Shown here: piece after piece, positions 4,871-5,899 of the stretch
Layout: each line of letters begins with the position of its first letter
Position numbering within the stretch: the stretch's first letter is position 1
NCBI GenBank assembly: GCA_035552275.1
Contig: DASZLR010000136.1
Location: 1 to 5,899 of the forward strand
DNA length: 5,899 bases
Reading direction: 5' to 3'
Origin: DASVLX01 sp035552275
GTDB taxonomy: Bacteria > Actinomycetota > Actinomycetes > Mycobacteriales > Pseudonocardiaceae
The notes under the pieces: model-generated
Database searches by the model: none
Told to the model about the DNA's origin: nothing
What the model saw: the letters and a program-made list of their open reading frames with translations, nothing else
Translations under genes and position numbers: made by a program

Positions 4871-5899
4871 TCAACCGGTCTGCTGGTCGACCGAGACCCG
4901 CGGCGCCGAAGCCTGGTCCTGACTCGCGTCCACCGTCTGCACCAGCGTCGGTCGGTACTTGCGGCGGACCAGCAGCCCACGTCCGGGCGGCTGCGTCATC
5001 GCCCGATGCGTGCCCAACACCGGCCCCTCGCCGGGATCGCCGGACAGGATGATCCCCGACGAGTGCAGTTCCCGGAGCCGGTTGAGCACCGGCTCCATGC
5101 CACCCCGGCTCATCCCGCCGACCCGACGCGCCACGATCAGGTGCAGCCCGAGATCCCGCCCCTGCGCCAACAATTCCAGCAGCGGCAGCACCGGATTGCC
5201 GCGCGCCGACACCACCAGGTCGTAGTCGTCCACGACCACGTAGAAGTCCGGGCCGGTCCACCAGCTGCGGTCGGCGATGGCCGTCGCGGACAGCGTGGCC
5301 GGCGGCAGCCGGTCGACAATCCCGGCGGCCAGTTCCTGGACCGCGGATTCCGCCGCCGGCGCCGCCCCGCAGTAGGCCCACAGCTGCTCCGGCGCGACCG
5401 CGCCCAACAGCGTGCGCCGGTAGTCGACCACCAGCACCATCGCCTCGTTCGGCCCATGCCGCGCCTGCAGTCCGGACAGCCACGATCGCAGCACGGTGGT
5501 CTTGCCCGACTCGGCGTCGCCGAGCACCACGAAATGCGGGTCGGCGCCGTGCAGATCGAGGTGCACCGGCGCCAACTCGAACTCGTCAACGCCGATCGGC
5601 ACGCCCAGCGCCGGGTCCCGTCCGGGCTCGGGGAGCATCGCGGGGGTCACCAGCGTCGGCAGCAGGCGCACCGCCGGCGCCAGGTCCCCGGCCCAGTTCT
5701 GGCCGACGCCGGCCACGAACTCGGCGATGCCGCAGCCCAGGTCGGGCTGGGCGATCTGCACCTGATGACCATCCGGCGCCAGCGCCCGACCGGGACTGTC
5801 CACCGGCACCGCCGCGGCGGCCCTGCGGTCGATCTCCGACTCCCCCGGATCGTTGAGCCGCAACTCCATCCGACCACCGATGTTGTCCCGAAGGTTCGG
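4871..5899 (-). CDS. eccC: Type VII (ESX) secretion FtsK/SpoIIIE-type ATPase EccC, C-terminal part
   Basis: EccC is the motor ATPase of the type VII secretion membrane complex and recognises WXG100-type substrates. The open frame enters from the right edge (PNLRDNIGGRMELRLNDPGESEIDRR), which matches the end of an FtsK-like ATPase domain, so the gene is partial. I do not take the ATG at 5869 as a start. The last 332 residues hold one more ATPase domain: Walker A GDAESGKT at 5498-5521 and Walker B VVVDD at 5225-5239, then the conserved tail LHLIVARRVGGMSRG, LRELHSSGIILSGDPGEGPVLG and PGRGLLVRRKYRPTLVQ. This is the domain order of the third EccC ATPase, or the second of a split EccCb. About 20 variable residues follow before the TGA. 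Other ESX genes would be expected to the right; none is in view. Confidence 0.93.
   Translation of the reverse strand, partial: PNLRDNIGGRMELRLNDPGESEIDRRAAAAVPVDSPGRALAPDGHQVQIAQPDLGCGIAEFVAGVGQNWAGDLAPAVRLLPTLVTPAMLPEPGRDPALGVPIGVDEFELAPVHLDLHGADPHFVVLGDAESGKTTVLRSWLSGLQARHGPNEAMVLVVDYRRTLLGAVAPEQLWAYCGAAPAAESAVQELAAGIVDRLPPATLSATAIADRSWWTGPDFYVVVDDYDLVVSARGNPVLPLLELLAQGRDLGLHLIVARRVGGMSRGGMEPVLNRLRELHSSGIILSGDPGEGPVLGTHRAMTQPPGRGLLVRRKYRPTLVQTVDASQDQASAPRVSVDQQTG

Noticed and set aside
5867..5869. ATG as the start of a short separate ATPase gene
   Set aside because: The frame continues upstream to the window edge with EccC-like sequence (NLRDNIGGR), so this Met is internal.
1..5899. Mobile elements, CRISPR, tRNA genes or phage-type genes
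   Set aside because: No transposase, terminal inverted repeats, regularly spaced repeats or tRNA-like cloverleaf was recognised; the content is core genes plus one ESX gene.

Overview
The window is a very GC-rich stretch in which every convincing gene lies on the minus strand. The gene set (actinobacterial-type PNPase, S15, a bifunctional RibF, a TruB with the actinobacterial C-terminus, and an ESX/type VII EccC) and the frequent GTG starts point to an actinomycete. Protein wording such as the RibF N-terminus and the HTH protein suggests Pseudonocardiales-like actinobacteria, but that level of placement is recalled similarity, not proof.

In the direction of transcription (right to left) the order is: eccC (C-terminal part, 5899-4871), a 126-nt gap with a small dyad, truB (4744-3815), ribF (3810-2848), an XRE-type helix-turn-helix protein (2798-2211), thpR (2203-1700), a 117-nt leader, rpsO (1582-1313), a 17-bp perfect hairpin, a pnp leader, and pnp (1088 to beyond position 1). 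truB-ribF-rpsO-pnp is the widely conserved translation/RNA-processing neighbourhood. The additions are the HTH-thpR pair between ribF and rpsO, and a type VII secretion gene ending directly upstream of truB.

Spacing suggests three transcriptional blocks. eccC is probably the end of an ESX locus lying to the right. truB, ribF, the HTH gene and thpR are separated by 4, 49 and 7 nt and look co-transcribed. rpsO and pnp have their own leaders and form the classical rpsO-pnp unit, with the strong hairpin between them as the likely processing or attenuation point. Functionally, TruB modifies tRNA, S15 assembles the 30S subunit, PNPase degrades and tails RNA, ThpR opens 2',3'-cyclic phosphate RNA ends, and RibF makes FMN and FAD.

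I see no tRNA or rRNA gene, insertion sequence, CRISPR array or attachment site. The window is mostly ordinary core genome. The points worth a second look are the HTH-thpR insertion with repeats around the HTH gene's start, the RNA structures flanking rpsO, and the uncertain truB start with an unexplained coding-like frame upstream of it.
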